Shown here one piece after another: positions 41,282 through 49,490 of a DNA stretch of 64,000 nt. Source of the DNA: Amorphoplanes digitatis (GTDB lineage Bacteria; Actinomycetota; Actinomycetes; Mycobacteriales; Micromonosporaceae); contig NZ_JACHNH010000001.1 of the NCBI RefSeq assembly GCF_014205335.1, positions 8,950,001-9,014,000 on the forward strand, in the 5' to 3' direction. How positions within the stretch are numbered: position 1 is the first letter of the stretch; every line of letters starts with the position of its first letter. A program made the position numbers and the translations under genes. The notes below the pieces were generated by a model. It was given only the letters and a program-made list of their open reading frames with translations, did not search any database and had not been told where the DNA came from.

Positions 41282-42447
41282 CGCCCGGCGCGCGCGCCCA
41301 GCAGGAACGAGCGCTCCGCCTCGTTGGCCGTCAACCCGGCGGCCAGCTCGTACGCGGCCTGAGCCTCCTCCTCGCGCCCCAGCCGCCGCAGCAGGTCCGC
41401 CCGGACCGCGTGGAACAGGTAGTACCGCTCCAGTTCGAGGCGGTCCACCACCGCCAGCGCGACACGCGGACCCACCACCTCGGCCATCGCCACCGCCCGG
41501 TTCAACGCCACCACGGGCGTCGGCGCGACCTGCAACAGCTGATCGTACAGCTGGAGGATCGACGCCCAGTCGGTGGTCGTCACGTCCCGCGCGGCGCTGT
41601 GCACCGCGTTGATCGCCGCCTGTAGCTGATACGGGCCGGGCCGGCCGCGGCGCACGCAGCCGCGCACCAGCTCCTGCCCCTCCGCGATCATCGCCGGGTC
41701 CCAGCGCGAGCGGTCCTGATCCCGTAGCCGGATCATCGCGCCGTCCACATTGGTTCTTGCCGCCCGGCGGGCCCCGATGAGCAGCAACAACGCGAGCAGG
41801 CCCCGCACCTCCGGCTCGTCGGGCAGCAGCTCCCTGAGCATCCGGGCCAGCCGGGTCGCCTCCGCGCACAGGTCGTCGCGGACCAGCGCCGTGCCCGAGC
41901 TCGCCGCGTACCCCTCGTTGAAGATCAGGTAGATCACCGCGAGGACCGCCTGCAACCGTTCCGGCAGTTCGGCGCGCGGCGGAATCCGGTACGGGATCCC
42001 GGCGTCGCGGATCTTGCCTTTCGCGCGGACGATGCGCTGCGCCATGGTCGGCTCCGGCACCAGGAACGCGCGGGCGATCTCCGGCGTGGTGAGTCCGCCG
42101 AGTAGCCGCAGCGTGAGCGCGACCCGGGCCGCCTCGCCGAGCGCGGGATGACAGCAGGTGAAGATCAGCCGTAGCCGGTCGACCTCCTCCTCCACCGGTT
42201 CCACCGGGAACAGCATGGCGGCCTCCGCCTCCTTCGGCCCGCGGGCCGACTCGCGTCGCAACCGGTCGATCGCCCGGTTCCGGGCGGTCGTGATGATCCA
42301 GCCGGCCGGGCTCGGCGGTACGCCGTCGGCGGGCCACCGCTCGCTCGCCACCCCGAACGCCTCCTGCACGGCGTCCTCGGCCAGGTCGAGGTCGCCGAGG
42401 ACCCGGGTCAGCACGGCGACCGCGCGGCCGTACTCGGCCCGGAACAC
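41278..42447 (-). CDS. ECF42-type RNA polymerase sigma factor
   Basis: An ECF sigma factor of about 389 aa with regions 2 and 4 (LAEDAVQEAF, WIITTARNRAIDRLRRE, LTTPEIARAFLVPEPTMAQR) and a long C-terminal TPR-like extension (GARRAARTNVDGAMIRLRDQ, NRAVAMAEVVGPRVAL). This extension and the linked DGPF gene define group ECF42. The start is uncertain: GTG 42447 lies just after the DGPF stop; ATG 42516 would overlap it by 64 bp. No anti-sigma gene is present; control in this group probably works through the C-terminal extension. Confidence 0.9.
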   Translation of the reverse strand: MFRAEYGRAVAVLTRVLGDLDLAEDAVQEAFGVASERWPADGVPPSPAGWIITTARNRAIDRLRRESARGPKEAEAAMLFPVEPVEEEVDRLRLIFTCCHPALGEAARVALTLRLLGGLTTPEIARAFLVPEPTMAQRIVRAKGKIRDAGIPYRIPPRAELPERLQAVLAVIYLIFNEGYAASSGTALVRDDLCAEATRLARMLRELLPDEPEVRGLLALLLLIGARRAARTNVDGAMIRLRDQDRSRWDPAMIAEGQELVRGCVRRGRPGPYQLQAAINAVHSAARDVTTTDWASILQLYDQLLQVAPTPVVALNRAVAMAEVVGPRVALAVVDRLELERYYLFHAVRADLLRRLGREEEAQAAYELAAGLTANEAERSFLLGARAGR

Positions 42448-42452
42448 CTCGC

Positions 42453-42794
42453 TCAGCCCTGTAATGGCCGCACCTCGATCGGCAGGGTCGTCGTCGCCGC
42501 CAACCGCCGCGCCCATTTCAGGGCGGCGTCGAGATCGGGCGCGGTGATCACCGTGAAGCCGCCGAGGTGCTCCTTGCCCTCGGTGAACGGACCGTCGGTG
42601 AGCAGCACCTCGCCCTCGGCGAGCCGGACCACGGTGGCGGTGCCCGGCGGGCACAACCCCGCGGAAAACACGAACGCGCCGGTGTCGACCAGTTCCTGGT
42701 TCAGGGCTGCAAGATCACGCATGATCGGTTCGAGTAGTTCCGGCGGTGGCGGCGGACCGTCGGGTTGAAAGATGCTGAGCAGGTACGTCTTCAA
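42453..42794 (-). CDS. DGPF/YCII-domain protein, ECF42 partner
   Basis: A 113-aa protein of the YCII-related/DGPF family: LTDGPFTEGKEHLGGFTVI is the diagnostic block. TTG 42794 is chosen over the ATG 27 bp upstream because AAAGGGAG lies 6 nt before it. It is the first gene of the operon with the ECF42 sigma factor and is the usual ECF42 target and partner. Molecular function is unknown. A -10-like TATGAC lies upstream on this strand. Confidence 0.88.
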   Translation of the reverse strand: MKTYLLSIFQPDGPPPPPELLEPIMRDLAALNQELVDTGAFVFSAGLCPPGTATVVRLAEGEVLLTDGPFTEGKEHLGGFTVITAPDLDAALKWARRLAATTTLPIEVRPLQG

Positions 42795-43044
42795 GGTGAC
42801 TCCCTTTCGAGGAATGCTCACTTGTCATACGAACGGGTTGCGCTCGGATCTACATCGCCCGGTGCAATTTTTCCGGTTCCGTGCAACGGCACAGCGAATG
42901 TGTGTTGGCATGATCGACGGAATTACCAATAATTGCCCGGGTTTCCATTGTCGCCGCTCAACGGGTGACAACCGGTACGGCGGCACCGTTGGCCGTATCG
43001 AATTGGGATCGCGCGAGTGCCCCGGGCCGAACTCGGAGGCTTCG

Positions 43045-43803
43045 CTGTCCCGTCCGTCAACCCGCCGCGTCCTCGCCGCCAGCGCTCTTGCGCTCGCCGT
43101 CGGCTCGCCGGTTCTCGCCAACGTCGAGTTCACGGTCAAGATCGCGCACGCCCCGCTCACCGTGCCGACGGCCGCGCAGCAACAGCGCCTGGATCAGCGC
43201 GCGATACAGCGGGTCTCCCGCTCGATGGCCTACCGCTCCGCGGGGCGCTCGGCGCAGCGCTCCGCGACCTGGGAGACGGGAAAGGTCCGGGCGGTGCCGC
43301 GGAGGACGCAGGTGCGCAGGGCGGGTACACAACGCCGGGACGCCGCACACCGCCGGGACGCACCCCGGCGCTCCGAAGCGGCGGTCGTCGAACGGACCTC
43401 GGCGGGGAAGTCGCGGTCCACCGCCAACCGCCACCGCAAGACCGCCCGGCACTTCGGCTCCGGCCGGGGCCGGGTGCGGATGACGTCGGTCATCGAGTAC
43501 GCCCGCGCGCAGCTCGGCAAGAACTACCGGCGCGGTGGAGACGGCCCGAATTCGTTCGACTGCTCCGGATTCACCAAGCGCGCGTATGCGCGTGCCGGCC
43601 TGCGGCTGCCGCATTCATCGGGTGGTCAGGCGGCCCGCGCCCACAGCATTTCCCGGGACGCCGCACGTCCGGGTGACCTCGTCGTCGGCCCCGGTCACGT
43701 GGGGATCTACATGGGCGGCGGAATGATGATCGACGCCGGTAACCCGCGTACGGGTGTCGTTTATCGGCCGCTTTACGGTGGACTGCACATCGAACGCTTC
43801 TGA
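43045..43803 (+). CDS. Secreted NlpC/P60 cell-wall hydrolase
   Basis: An exported peptidoglycan endopeptidase of about 252 aa. The C-terminal NlpC/P60 domain has the catalytic Cys in NSFDCSGFTKRAY, His in VGPGHVGIYMGGG and GDLVVGPG. The middle is a highly basic linker (AQRSATWETGKVRAVPRR). The start is odd: the signal peptide reads LSRPSTRRVLAASALALAVG with GGAGG 5 nt before a CTG at 43045. In-frame ATG 42910 and TTG 43003 exist, but they add residues unlike any leader. The 250 bp upstream are AT-richer and probably hold the promoter. Confidence 0.82.
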   Translation: MSRPSTRRVLAASALALAVGSPVLANVEFTVKIAHAPLTVPTAAQQQRLDQRAIQRVSRSMAYRSAGRSAQRSATWETGKVRAVPRRTQVRRAGTQRRDAAHRRDAPRRSEAAVVERTSAGKSRSTANRHRKTARHFGSGRGRVRMTSVIEYARAQLGKNYRRGGDGPNSFDCSGFTKRAYARAGLRLPHSSGGQAARAHSISRDAARPGDLVVGPGHVGIYMGGGMMIDAGNPRTGVVYRPLYGGLHIERF

Positions 43804-43847
43804 AAACCGGTTAACGCGCGGTGGGTGCGGGCGTGAGAATCGATCGC

Positions 43848-44489
43848 ATGATCACCGAGTACTGGCCGCTGTTCGGGCTCACGCTGCACACGCCGCGACT
43901 CGAACTGCGCGTCCCGGGCCTGGACGACCTGGCGCTACTCGCAGCGGCCGCCGCCGCGGGGGTGCACGCGCCGGACCGGCAGCCGTTCGCGGTGCCGTGG
44001 ACCGACGGGACCCCGCTGGAGCGGGCCCGCAGCACGCTGCAGTGGCAGTGGAGCATGTGGGGCCGGTGGTCGCCGCAGGACTGGTCGCTGCACTTCGTGA
44101 CCCTCGCCGACGGGCAGGTGATCGGCACCCAGGCGCTCGACGCCAAGGACTTCGCCGGCCTGCGGGAGGTCGGCTCGGGTTCGTGGCTCGGCCGGGAGCA
44201 CCAGGGCAAGGGGTACGGCACCGAGATGCGGGCCGCCGTGCTCGACCTGGCCTTCACCGGGCTGGGAGCCGAGTGGGCGACCTCGGAGGCGTTCGCGGAC
44301 AACGTCGCCTCGTACGGGGTGTCGCGCCGGCTCGGCTACACCGACGACGGGACCGCCCGGCATCTGGTCCGCGGCGAGGCGGTCGTCGGACGCCGGCTGA
44401 GGCTGGACCGGGCGGGCTGGGCCGCCGCCCGCACGGTCGACGTCCGGATCGAGGGGCTCGAGCCCTGCCTGCCGCTGTTCGGCCTCTGA
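43848..44489 (+). CDS. GNAT-family N-acetyltransferase (RimJ/RimL-like)
   Basis: A 213-aa acetyltransferase. ATG 43848 (MITEYWPLFGLTLHTPRLEL) is preferred over GTG 43821. The acetyl-CoA binding motif A is GSGSWLGREHQGKGYGTEMR, followed by ASEAFADN-like TSEAFADNVASYGVSRRLGY, as in the RimJ/RimL group that acetylates ribosomal proteins or small amines. The C-terminal 40 residues extend beyond the usual domain. Target unknown. Confidence 0.88.
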   Translation: MITEYWPLFGLTLHTPRLELRVPGLDDLALLAAAAAAGVHAPDRQPFAVPWTDGTPLERARSTLQWQWSMWGRWSPQDWSLHFVTLADGQVIGTQALDAKDFAGLREVGSGSWLGREHQGKGYGTEMRAAVLDLAFTGLGAEWATSEAFADNVASYGVSRRLGYTDDGTARHLVRGEAVVGRRLRLDRAGWAAARTVDVRIEGLEPCLPLFGL

Positions 44490-44504
44490 CCACCCGCGCA
44501 CAGC

Positions 44505-44538
44505 AGTCGGCACCCGTCCCGTTGGGCGGGTGCCGACT
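44505..44538 (+). terminator. Hairpin terminator after the GNAT gene
   Basis: A 12-bp perfect stem, AGTCGGCACCCG with CGGGTGCCGACT, and a 10-nt loop, 15 bp after the stop. Confidence 0.8.
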
Positions 44539-44798
44539 TGCTGGACGCCTCGCGGCGACCGATCACGACCGAGCGCGGGGATCTCCTGCCCTTCGTACCC
44601 GGTCGGATGTCTGACATAACAATTGCCCAAGTCGGGCCGGAGTATGCGGACCACCTGTGCGTTTCTGAATTTCTGGTGTCCGACCGGGCAACCGGGGCGA
44701 AAGATGTGCGACATGTCACCCCGTTACCCTCGGAGCTCTGGGGGAAGAGATGAAGTAGGCGCCGTCCGGCGCCGGATGATCTGGAAGGACTACCGAGC
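44539..44798. other. 260-bp non-coding region upstream of the PEBP gene
   Basis: Only a weak open frame without coding-type codon use. It is AT-richer around 44605-44690 (ACATAACAATTG), so it probably holds the promoter and leader of the PEBP-family gene. No specific operator recognised. Confidence 0.45.
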
Positions 44799-45329
44799 AT
44801 GAGCCTGGAGCGAGCCGAAGCGCCGGATCCCTACGACATCCTGCCGCCGGTCCCGGCCTTCACGGTGACGAGCGCGGACGTGACCGACGGCCGCCCACTC
44901 GACGAGCTGTACGCACACACCAGCGTCGGCGGCAAGAATCTCTCACCGCAGCTGTCCTGGTCCGGCTTCCCGGCGGAGACCCGCGGCTTCGTGGTGACCT
45001 GCTTCGACCCGGACGCGCCGACGGGCAGTGGCTTCTGGCACTGGGTCGCGGTCAACCTGCCGGCCTCGGTGACCGAGCTCGCCCGCGGCGCCGACCCGTT
45101 GCCCGGCGGCGCGTTCTCCGTCCGTAACGACTACGGCGACACCGGCTACGGGGGTGCGGCCCCGCCGCCCGGCGACCGGCCGCACCGCTACGTCTTCGCC
45201 GTGCACGCGCTCGACGTCGACCGCCTCGAGGTCGGCGCGGACGCCACGCCCGCCTACGTCGGCTTCAACCTCGCGTTCCACACCCTGGCCCGGGCCACGC
45301 TGCGCCCGACGTACCAGGTGCGGGGCTAG
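44799..45329 (+). CDS. PEBP/YbhB-family protein
   Basis: A 176-aa phosphatidylethanolamine-binding-protein-like protein. Family marks are HTSVGGKNLSPQLSWSGFPA, CFDPDAPTGSGFWHWVAVNL and GAAPPPGDRPHRYVFAVHAL, which form the anion-binding pocket. No signal peptide. ATG 44799 follows GGAAGGA. The function of bacterial members is not established. Confidence 0.92.
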   Translation: MSLERAEAPDPYDILPPVPAFTVTSADVTDGRPLDELYAHTSVGGKNLSPQLSWSGFPAETRGFVVTCFDPDAPTGSGFWHWVAVNLPASVTELARGADPLPGGAFSVRNDYGDTGYGGAAPPPGDRPHRYVFAVHALDVDRLEVGADATPAYVGFNLAFHTLARATLRPTYQVRG

Positions 45330-45348
45330 GCCGAAAGGCCTCAGACAC

Positions 45349-45388
45349 GACGAAGCCCGCCGGATCCGCGATCCGGCGGGCTTTCGTC
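45349..45388. terminator. Bidirectional terminator between PEBP and methyltransferase genes
   Basis: A 12-bp GC stem (GCCCGCCGGATC with GATCCGGCGGGC) flanked by complementary ACGAA/TTCGT, with TTT on the plus strand. It sits between two convergent genes. Confidence 0.88.
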
Positions 45389-45400
45389 AGTCGACCAGGA

Positions 45401-46114
45401 TCAGCCGGGAACCTTCGCGACCACGAAGACCGACTGCCCGAACGGTGGCTTCACGATGCTCTCGGCGGCCTTGGTGACCGGCAGCACGAGGGTGTCGTAG
45501 ACCTTGACCATCGGGCCCTCCTTCGGGGCCAGCTTGAAGATGCTCGTCGCGCCGTAGTAGCCGATGAGGCCCAGCGCGTTCGCGTAGTGCAGCTTCTCGA
45601 TGGTCAGGCCCGCCTCGGTCATGGCGGCACGCATCGTCTTCTTGGTGTAGCGGCGGATGTGACCGGTCGCGATGTCGACCTGGCTCATCGCGAACATGAA
45701 CGCCGGCACGATCAGGATGATCCGGCCGCCGGGGCGGACGAGCTCAGCCATGCTGCGCAGGGCACCGACGTGGTCCTCGATGTGCTCGAGCACGTTGTAG
45801 GAGACCGCCGCGCTGTACTCACCGTCGGCATCGGCGGACGGCAGCAGCATCTGCCGCACGTCGATGTTGGTGTGGTCGGCGAGGCGCTCCTTGAGCAGCA
45901 CCAGCCGGTCAGGGTCCGCCTCGGTCGCGGTGAAGCGGGGCACCCGCTCCGCCCACTCGAGCGCATAGTCGCCCAGACCACTCCCGATCTCGATCGGGTT
46001 GTCGCCCAGGTACGGGAGCGCGAGCTCCACGAACCAACGACGGTGGTTCACGGCCGTGGCGAGGCCTTCGAGCACTTCGGACTGGATCCGCTGGTCTCCA
46101 GTGATGTCTGCCAT
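45401..46114 (-). CDS. Class I SAM-dependent methyltransferase
   Basis: A 237-aa methyltransferase from ATG 46114. SAM-binding motif I is NPIEIGSGLGDYALEW; the acidic motif II is FTATEADPDRL; motif post-II is SYNVLEHIEDHVGAL. It resembles enzymes of the UbiE/COQ5-like Methyltransf_11/23 group placed with polysaccharide or lipid genes. It is divergent from the GT-C-like membrane protein, which suggests a common surface-glycan context. Substrate unknown. Confidence 0.88.
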   Translation of the reverse strand: MADITGDQRIQSEVLEGLATAVNHRRWFVELALPYLGDNPIEIGSGLGDYALEWAERVPRFTATEADPDRLVLLKERLADHTNIDVRQMLLPSADADGEYSAAVSYNVLEHIEDHVGALRSMAELVRPGGRIILIVPAFMFAMSQVDIATGHIRRYTKKTMRAAMTEAGLTIEKLHYANALGLIGYYGATSIFKLAPKEGPMVKVYDTLVLPVTKAAESIVKPPFGQSVFVVAKVPG

Positions 46115-46244
46115 AAGTAAGGTTCCCTCGTCTTGCCGATCCGAGCTGACAGCGGGACCGGAAGAGTTAACCATCCACCGCGCGCAACCGAAAGTTGAGC
46201 AGGGGGTGGCCGCTCATTATTAGCCTGATTGAGACATTGGCCCT

Positions 46245-46256
46245 GTGGGTACCCAC
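46245..46256. promoter_or_regulatory. 12-bp palindrome in a divergent promoter region
   Basis: GTGGGTACCCAC is a perfect palindrome in the 266-bp, AT-richer region between the methyltransferase and the GT-C-like gene. A -10-like TAGGCT lies at about 46365, 15 bp before the ATG at 46381, compatible with a nearly leaderless transcript. Operator function is a guess. Confidence 0.35.
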
Positions 46257-46380
46257 GGGCGTTACCCATCATGCACGGGTGCCGCCATCGACCGCTAATA
46301 CAGGCCTAGATATCGGCTCGATCACGCCTGCCCCACCCGTCACAACACTGTTACCAACCTCGGTTAGGCTCGCCGATGCT

Positions 46381-48348
46381 ATGACGATTACGGGTATTGA
46401 CTCGACAGGCCAGTCGGCCGGCGGGAACGTTCTGCCGCCCAACCACGAGGCCGACGCCGACGACCTGGACGCGGAGCTGCTCGCCCTGGAAACAGAGGTC
46501 GCCACCGCGCCCATCTCGGTCATACCCGCAGTTGACGCCGCTGCGGAGAGTGAGCCGGAGGCTGCACCGCGCCCCCGTTGGTGGCGCTCTCTCACCAGGC
46601 GAGACGTTCTCGCTATGGCGACCTTCATTGCGGTAGCGATCTACATCACGATCCCGTTGTGGCTCAATGTTGATCATGAGTTGCGTGATGATCCGCAAGA
46701 TCAGGCATTCTTTGAGTGGATGTTGGCGCACGGTGCGCGCGTGCTCACGGATGGCGTTTATCCGTTCTTCTCGGATCGCATGAATTACCCCGATGGGGTG
46801 AACATGATGGCCAACACCTCGGTGCTGGCCGTTTCGCTGCCGATGACGCCGATCACTGCGCTGTTCGGGCCGCATGTGGCGTTCAACGCGTTTCTTACTC
46901 TCGCGTTGGCAGTCACCGGCATCTCGTGGTATTTGGTGCTGTCGCGCCAGTTCGTCAGCTCGCGGCTCGCCGCCTGGGTCGCCGCGCTGTTCGCCACGTT
47001 CGCGCCGAGCATGATCTCGCACGCCGGCGGCCACCCGAACATCGTCTCCCAGTTCCTGGTTCCGCTGATCATCTGGCGCACGCTCGCCCTGCGCACGCGG
47101 GGTCGCGCGGTCCGCAACGGGCTGATCCTCGCGGGCCTGCTGGTCTGGCAGGCGTTCATCAACCTCGAGATCCTCTTCATGACCGCGGTCGGCCTCGGCA
47201 TCTTCTGCGCGGTCATGGCGGTCTCCCGGCGCAAGGACCGGCGCGGTGAGATCGCCACCTTCCTGCGCGGCCTCGCCGTCACGGCAACCGTCACGCTTGC
47301 GGTGCTGGCCTACCCCCTCTGCGTGCAGTTCTTCGGGCCGCAGAGCTACCACGGGCTGCCCGAGTTCGTCCGCTACTTCGGCGCCGACCTGGGCTCCTTC
47401 ACCGCGTACGCGCAGCGCTCGGTGGCCGGGAACAGCATCACCGCGGGTCGCCTCGCCCAGAACGCCGCCGAGGAGAACGCGTTCTTCGGCTGGGGTCTTG
47501 TCATCCTCTTCTTCGGCCTGGTCGCCTGGATGCGCCGCAACGTCGCGGTGGTGACGCTGGCCGGCATCGCGCTGCTCTTCGGCGCGATGTCGCTCGGCCC
47601 GCGCATCCGGCTCAACGGCGTCGACACCGGTGTCCCCGGCCTCTGGTCGCTGCTGCACAGCGTCCCGGTCCTGAACTCGGCGGTGCCGACCCGGTGGGCG
47701 CTGGCGATCGCGCCGGTCGTCGGCATCATCCTGGCGCTGGGCTGCCAGCGCGCGTCGGACCTGATGAAGGCGCAGCCCGCCGCCCGGGGCCCGGTGCGGG
47801 TCGCGATGATCACGGCGGTCGCGATGGCGCTCGTGCCGCTCGCGCCGACCCCGGTGCGCGCCACCCCGATGGACCCGGTCCCCGACTTCGTGACCTCGGG
47901 CGCCTGGCGGCAGTACGTGGACGACGACCACACGCTCGTCGCCCTGCCGCTGCCCGACAGCTCTTACCCGGACCCGCTGCGCTGGAGCGCGTACACGGGT
48001 CAGGACATGCGGATCGCGAGCGCGTACGCGCTGCTGCCCAACCAGAACCCGCTGGACCCGACCGACCGCTCGGCGCTGTTCGCGCCGCCGTGGCGGCCGA
48101 CGAGCGGCCTCATGGCGTCGATCAAGCAGGGCAACCCGATCCCGGAGATCACCGAGACCCGGCGCGAGATGACCCTGGCCGACCTGCGCTACTGGAAGGC
48201 CGGTGTGGTCGTGCTCACCCCGCAGGTCCGGGACATCGAGATGCTGCGCGCGATGACCGATCTGCTGGGCTTCCAGCCGACCTGGACGGGCGGCGCCTGG
48301 ATCTGGGACGTCCGCAACCTCGTGGACGCTGAGAAGGGCGCCCAGTAG
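46381..48348 (+). CDS. GT-C-like polytopic membrane glycosyltransferase
   Basis: A 655-aa protein. An acidic cytoplasmic N-terminus (~75 residues) is followed by the first helix and an extracytoplasmic loop with DDPQDQAFFEW, similar to the acidic catalytic loop of polyprenol-dependent GT-C enzymes. About eleven helices follow, then a C-terminal soluble domain of ~180 residues with DPVPDFVTSGAWRQYVDDDH. It probably transfers a lipid-linked sugar outside the membrane. The first ~550 bp use many more A/T third positions than the remainder, suggesting a mosaic origin or special translation needs. Confidence 0.75.
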   Translation: MTITGIDSTGQSAGGNVLPPNHEADADDLDAELLALETEVATAPISVIPAVDAAAESEPEAAPRPRWWRSLTRRDVLAMATFIAVAIYITIPLWLNVDHELRDDPQDQAFFEWMLAHGARVLTDGVYPFFSDRMNYPDGVNMMANTSVLAVSLPMTPITALFGPHVAFNAFLTLALAVTGISWYLVLSRQFVSSRLAAWVAALFATFAPSMISHAGGHPNIVSQFLVPLIIWRTLALRTRGRAVRNGLILAGLLVWQAFINLEILFMTAVGLGIFCAVMAVSRRKDRRGEIATFLRGLAVTATVTLAVLAYPLCVQFFGPQSYHGLPEFVRYFGADLGSFTAYAQRSVAGNSITAGRLAQNAAEENAFFGWGLVILFFGLVAWMRRNVAVVTLAGIALLFGAMSLGPRIRLNGVDTGVPGLWSLLHSVPVLNSAVPTRWALAIAPVVGIILALGCQRASDLMKAQPAARGPVRVAMITAVAMALVPLAPTPVRATPMDPVPDFVTSGAWRQYVDDDHTLVALPLPDSSYPDPLRWSAYTGQDMRIASAYALLPNQNPLDPTDRSALFAPPWRPTSGLMASIKQGNPIPEITETRREMTLADLRYWKAGVVVLTPQVRDIEMLRAMTDLLGFQPTWTGGAWIWDVRNLVDAEKGAQ

Positions 48349-48369
48349 AACAGCCGGCCGGCGCCGCTT

Positions 48370-49245
48370 TCAGGCGGCGCTGATGCAGCAGCCCGCGCAC
48401 ACCTTGGGGTTCGGCAGGGTGAAGGCGAGGCAGCAGGTCTTGCGCCGCACTTCCAGCCGTCCGGCCTGATCCGGGACCAGCTCGATCAGGTCGTCGACGC
48501 CGAGGGCGCCGAGCAGCGTGGCGATGGTCTCCGCCGAGGAGCCGGGCAGCGCGTCCGCCGAGCGCAGCACCGCGTGGGCCACGCCCGAGGCGAGCGAGCC
48601 CAGCAGCGTCCGCTTGCCCAGCCGCACCTTGGCATGGATCGCGTCCAGCAGCGGCGTCAGGTGCTCGTCCAGCAGCGACCGGCGCAGCTCCTCGAGCAGG
48701 GCGGCCTCGTCGGCGACGACCCGCACCTGTGCGAGGCCGCTCACCGCCAGCGGGTCGGACGGCAGCAGCGCCACCGTGACGCTCCTGCGCAGGCCCAGCG
48801 TGACCAGCGGCCGCGGGTCGGCGAAGTGCATGAGCACGTCCTCACCGGTCAGCAGCGGCACCCGGCGCGCCGAGGCCCAGCCGAGCACGGCCGGCAGGGC
48901 CAGCCAGTAGGTGTACGCCTTCCACGCGAGCGCGGCCGCGGCGTGCGGCTGCGCCTGCCAGCGCCCACGTGAGCGCTCCAGCAGGGCCTCCAGGCCGGCG
49001 CCCCTGAGGTCGGCGGCGGGCAGCCAGCCGGCCGGGTCCTCGACGAGCAGATCCGGCGCGAGCCCGGGCAGCTCCGTGCTCGTGCCGAACATGGCACGCA
49101 GCGTCGCCGTCACCGGCGCGAGCGCCCGGTCGGTGTCGGTGGAGTGACCCGCGAGGGCGCGATCCAGGGCGGTGGTCACCGGCGGCCGTCGTCCCGGCCG
49201 GGGCTGAGCGGCTGCTGCTGCCGGATCACCACTGCACCTCGCCAC
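48370..49245 (-). CDS. FhuF-like (2Fe-2S) ferric-siderophore reductase
   Basis: A protein of up to 291 aa resembling FhuF and related siderophore-iron reductases. The C-terminal cluster ligands are present: KTCCLAFTLPNPKVCAGCC, the CCx10Cx2C pattern. The N-terminal region is Ala/Leu-rich, as in the family. GTG 49245 is the longest start; GTG 49179 would give 269 aa. An iron box (49279-49297) lies about 34 bp upstream of the first start, so transcription is expected under iron starvation. No siderophore genes are adjacent. Confidence 0.88.
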   Translation of the reverse strand: MARCSGDPAAAAAQPRPGRRPPVTTALDRALAGHSTDTDRALAPVTATLRAMFGTSTELPGLAPDLLVEDPAGWLPAADLRGAGLEALLERSRGRWQAQPHAAAALAWKAYTYWLALPAVLGWASARRVPLLTGEDVLMHFADPRPLVTLGLRRSVTVALLPSDPLAVSGLAQVRVVADEAALLEELRRSLLDEHLTPLLDAIHAKVRLGKRTLLGSLASGVAHAVLRSADALPGSSAETIATLLGALGVDDLIELVPDQAGRLEVRRKTCCLAFTLPNPKVCAGCCISAA

Positions 49246-49278
49246 GCGTCGTCGGGTCTTCGGGACGGTCCACCGTAC

Positions 49279-49297
49279 CTTGTTAAGGCTAACCTAA
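49279..49297. promoter_or_regulatory. Iron box (IdeR/DmdR-type operator)
   Basis: CTTGTTAAGGCTAACCTAA matches 15 of 19 positions of the actinobacterial iron box TTAGGTTAGSCTAACCTAA, with the right half perfect. It is upstream of the FhuF-like gene. Confidence 0.8.
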
Positions 49298-49490
49298 CCA
49301 CGCGGGCAAAATGCCGGTTTACCCGCCCCTCGGGCAGGTGCTTTTCGGGTAAATACCCCCAGCGACGGTGACCTGACCGAGCGTTGCGCCGTTGCCGGTT
49401 TCGTCAAGGTATCTGTCGGCAACGCGCTACTAACCCCTTACGAACACCTCAAGACTGGACACTGAAATTCCTGTCGCAAAGGGGACATCC

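Noticed and set aside
44538..44753. Possible 71-aa gene
   Set aside because: No ribosome site, no domain, and AT-rich promoter-like content; treated as leader of the PEBP gene.
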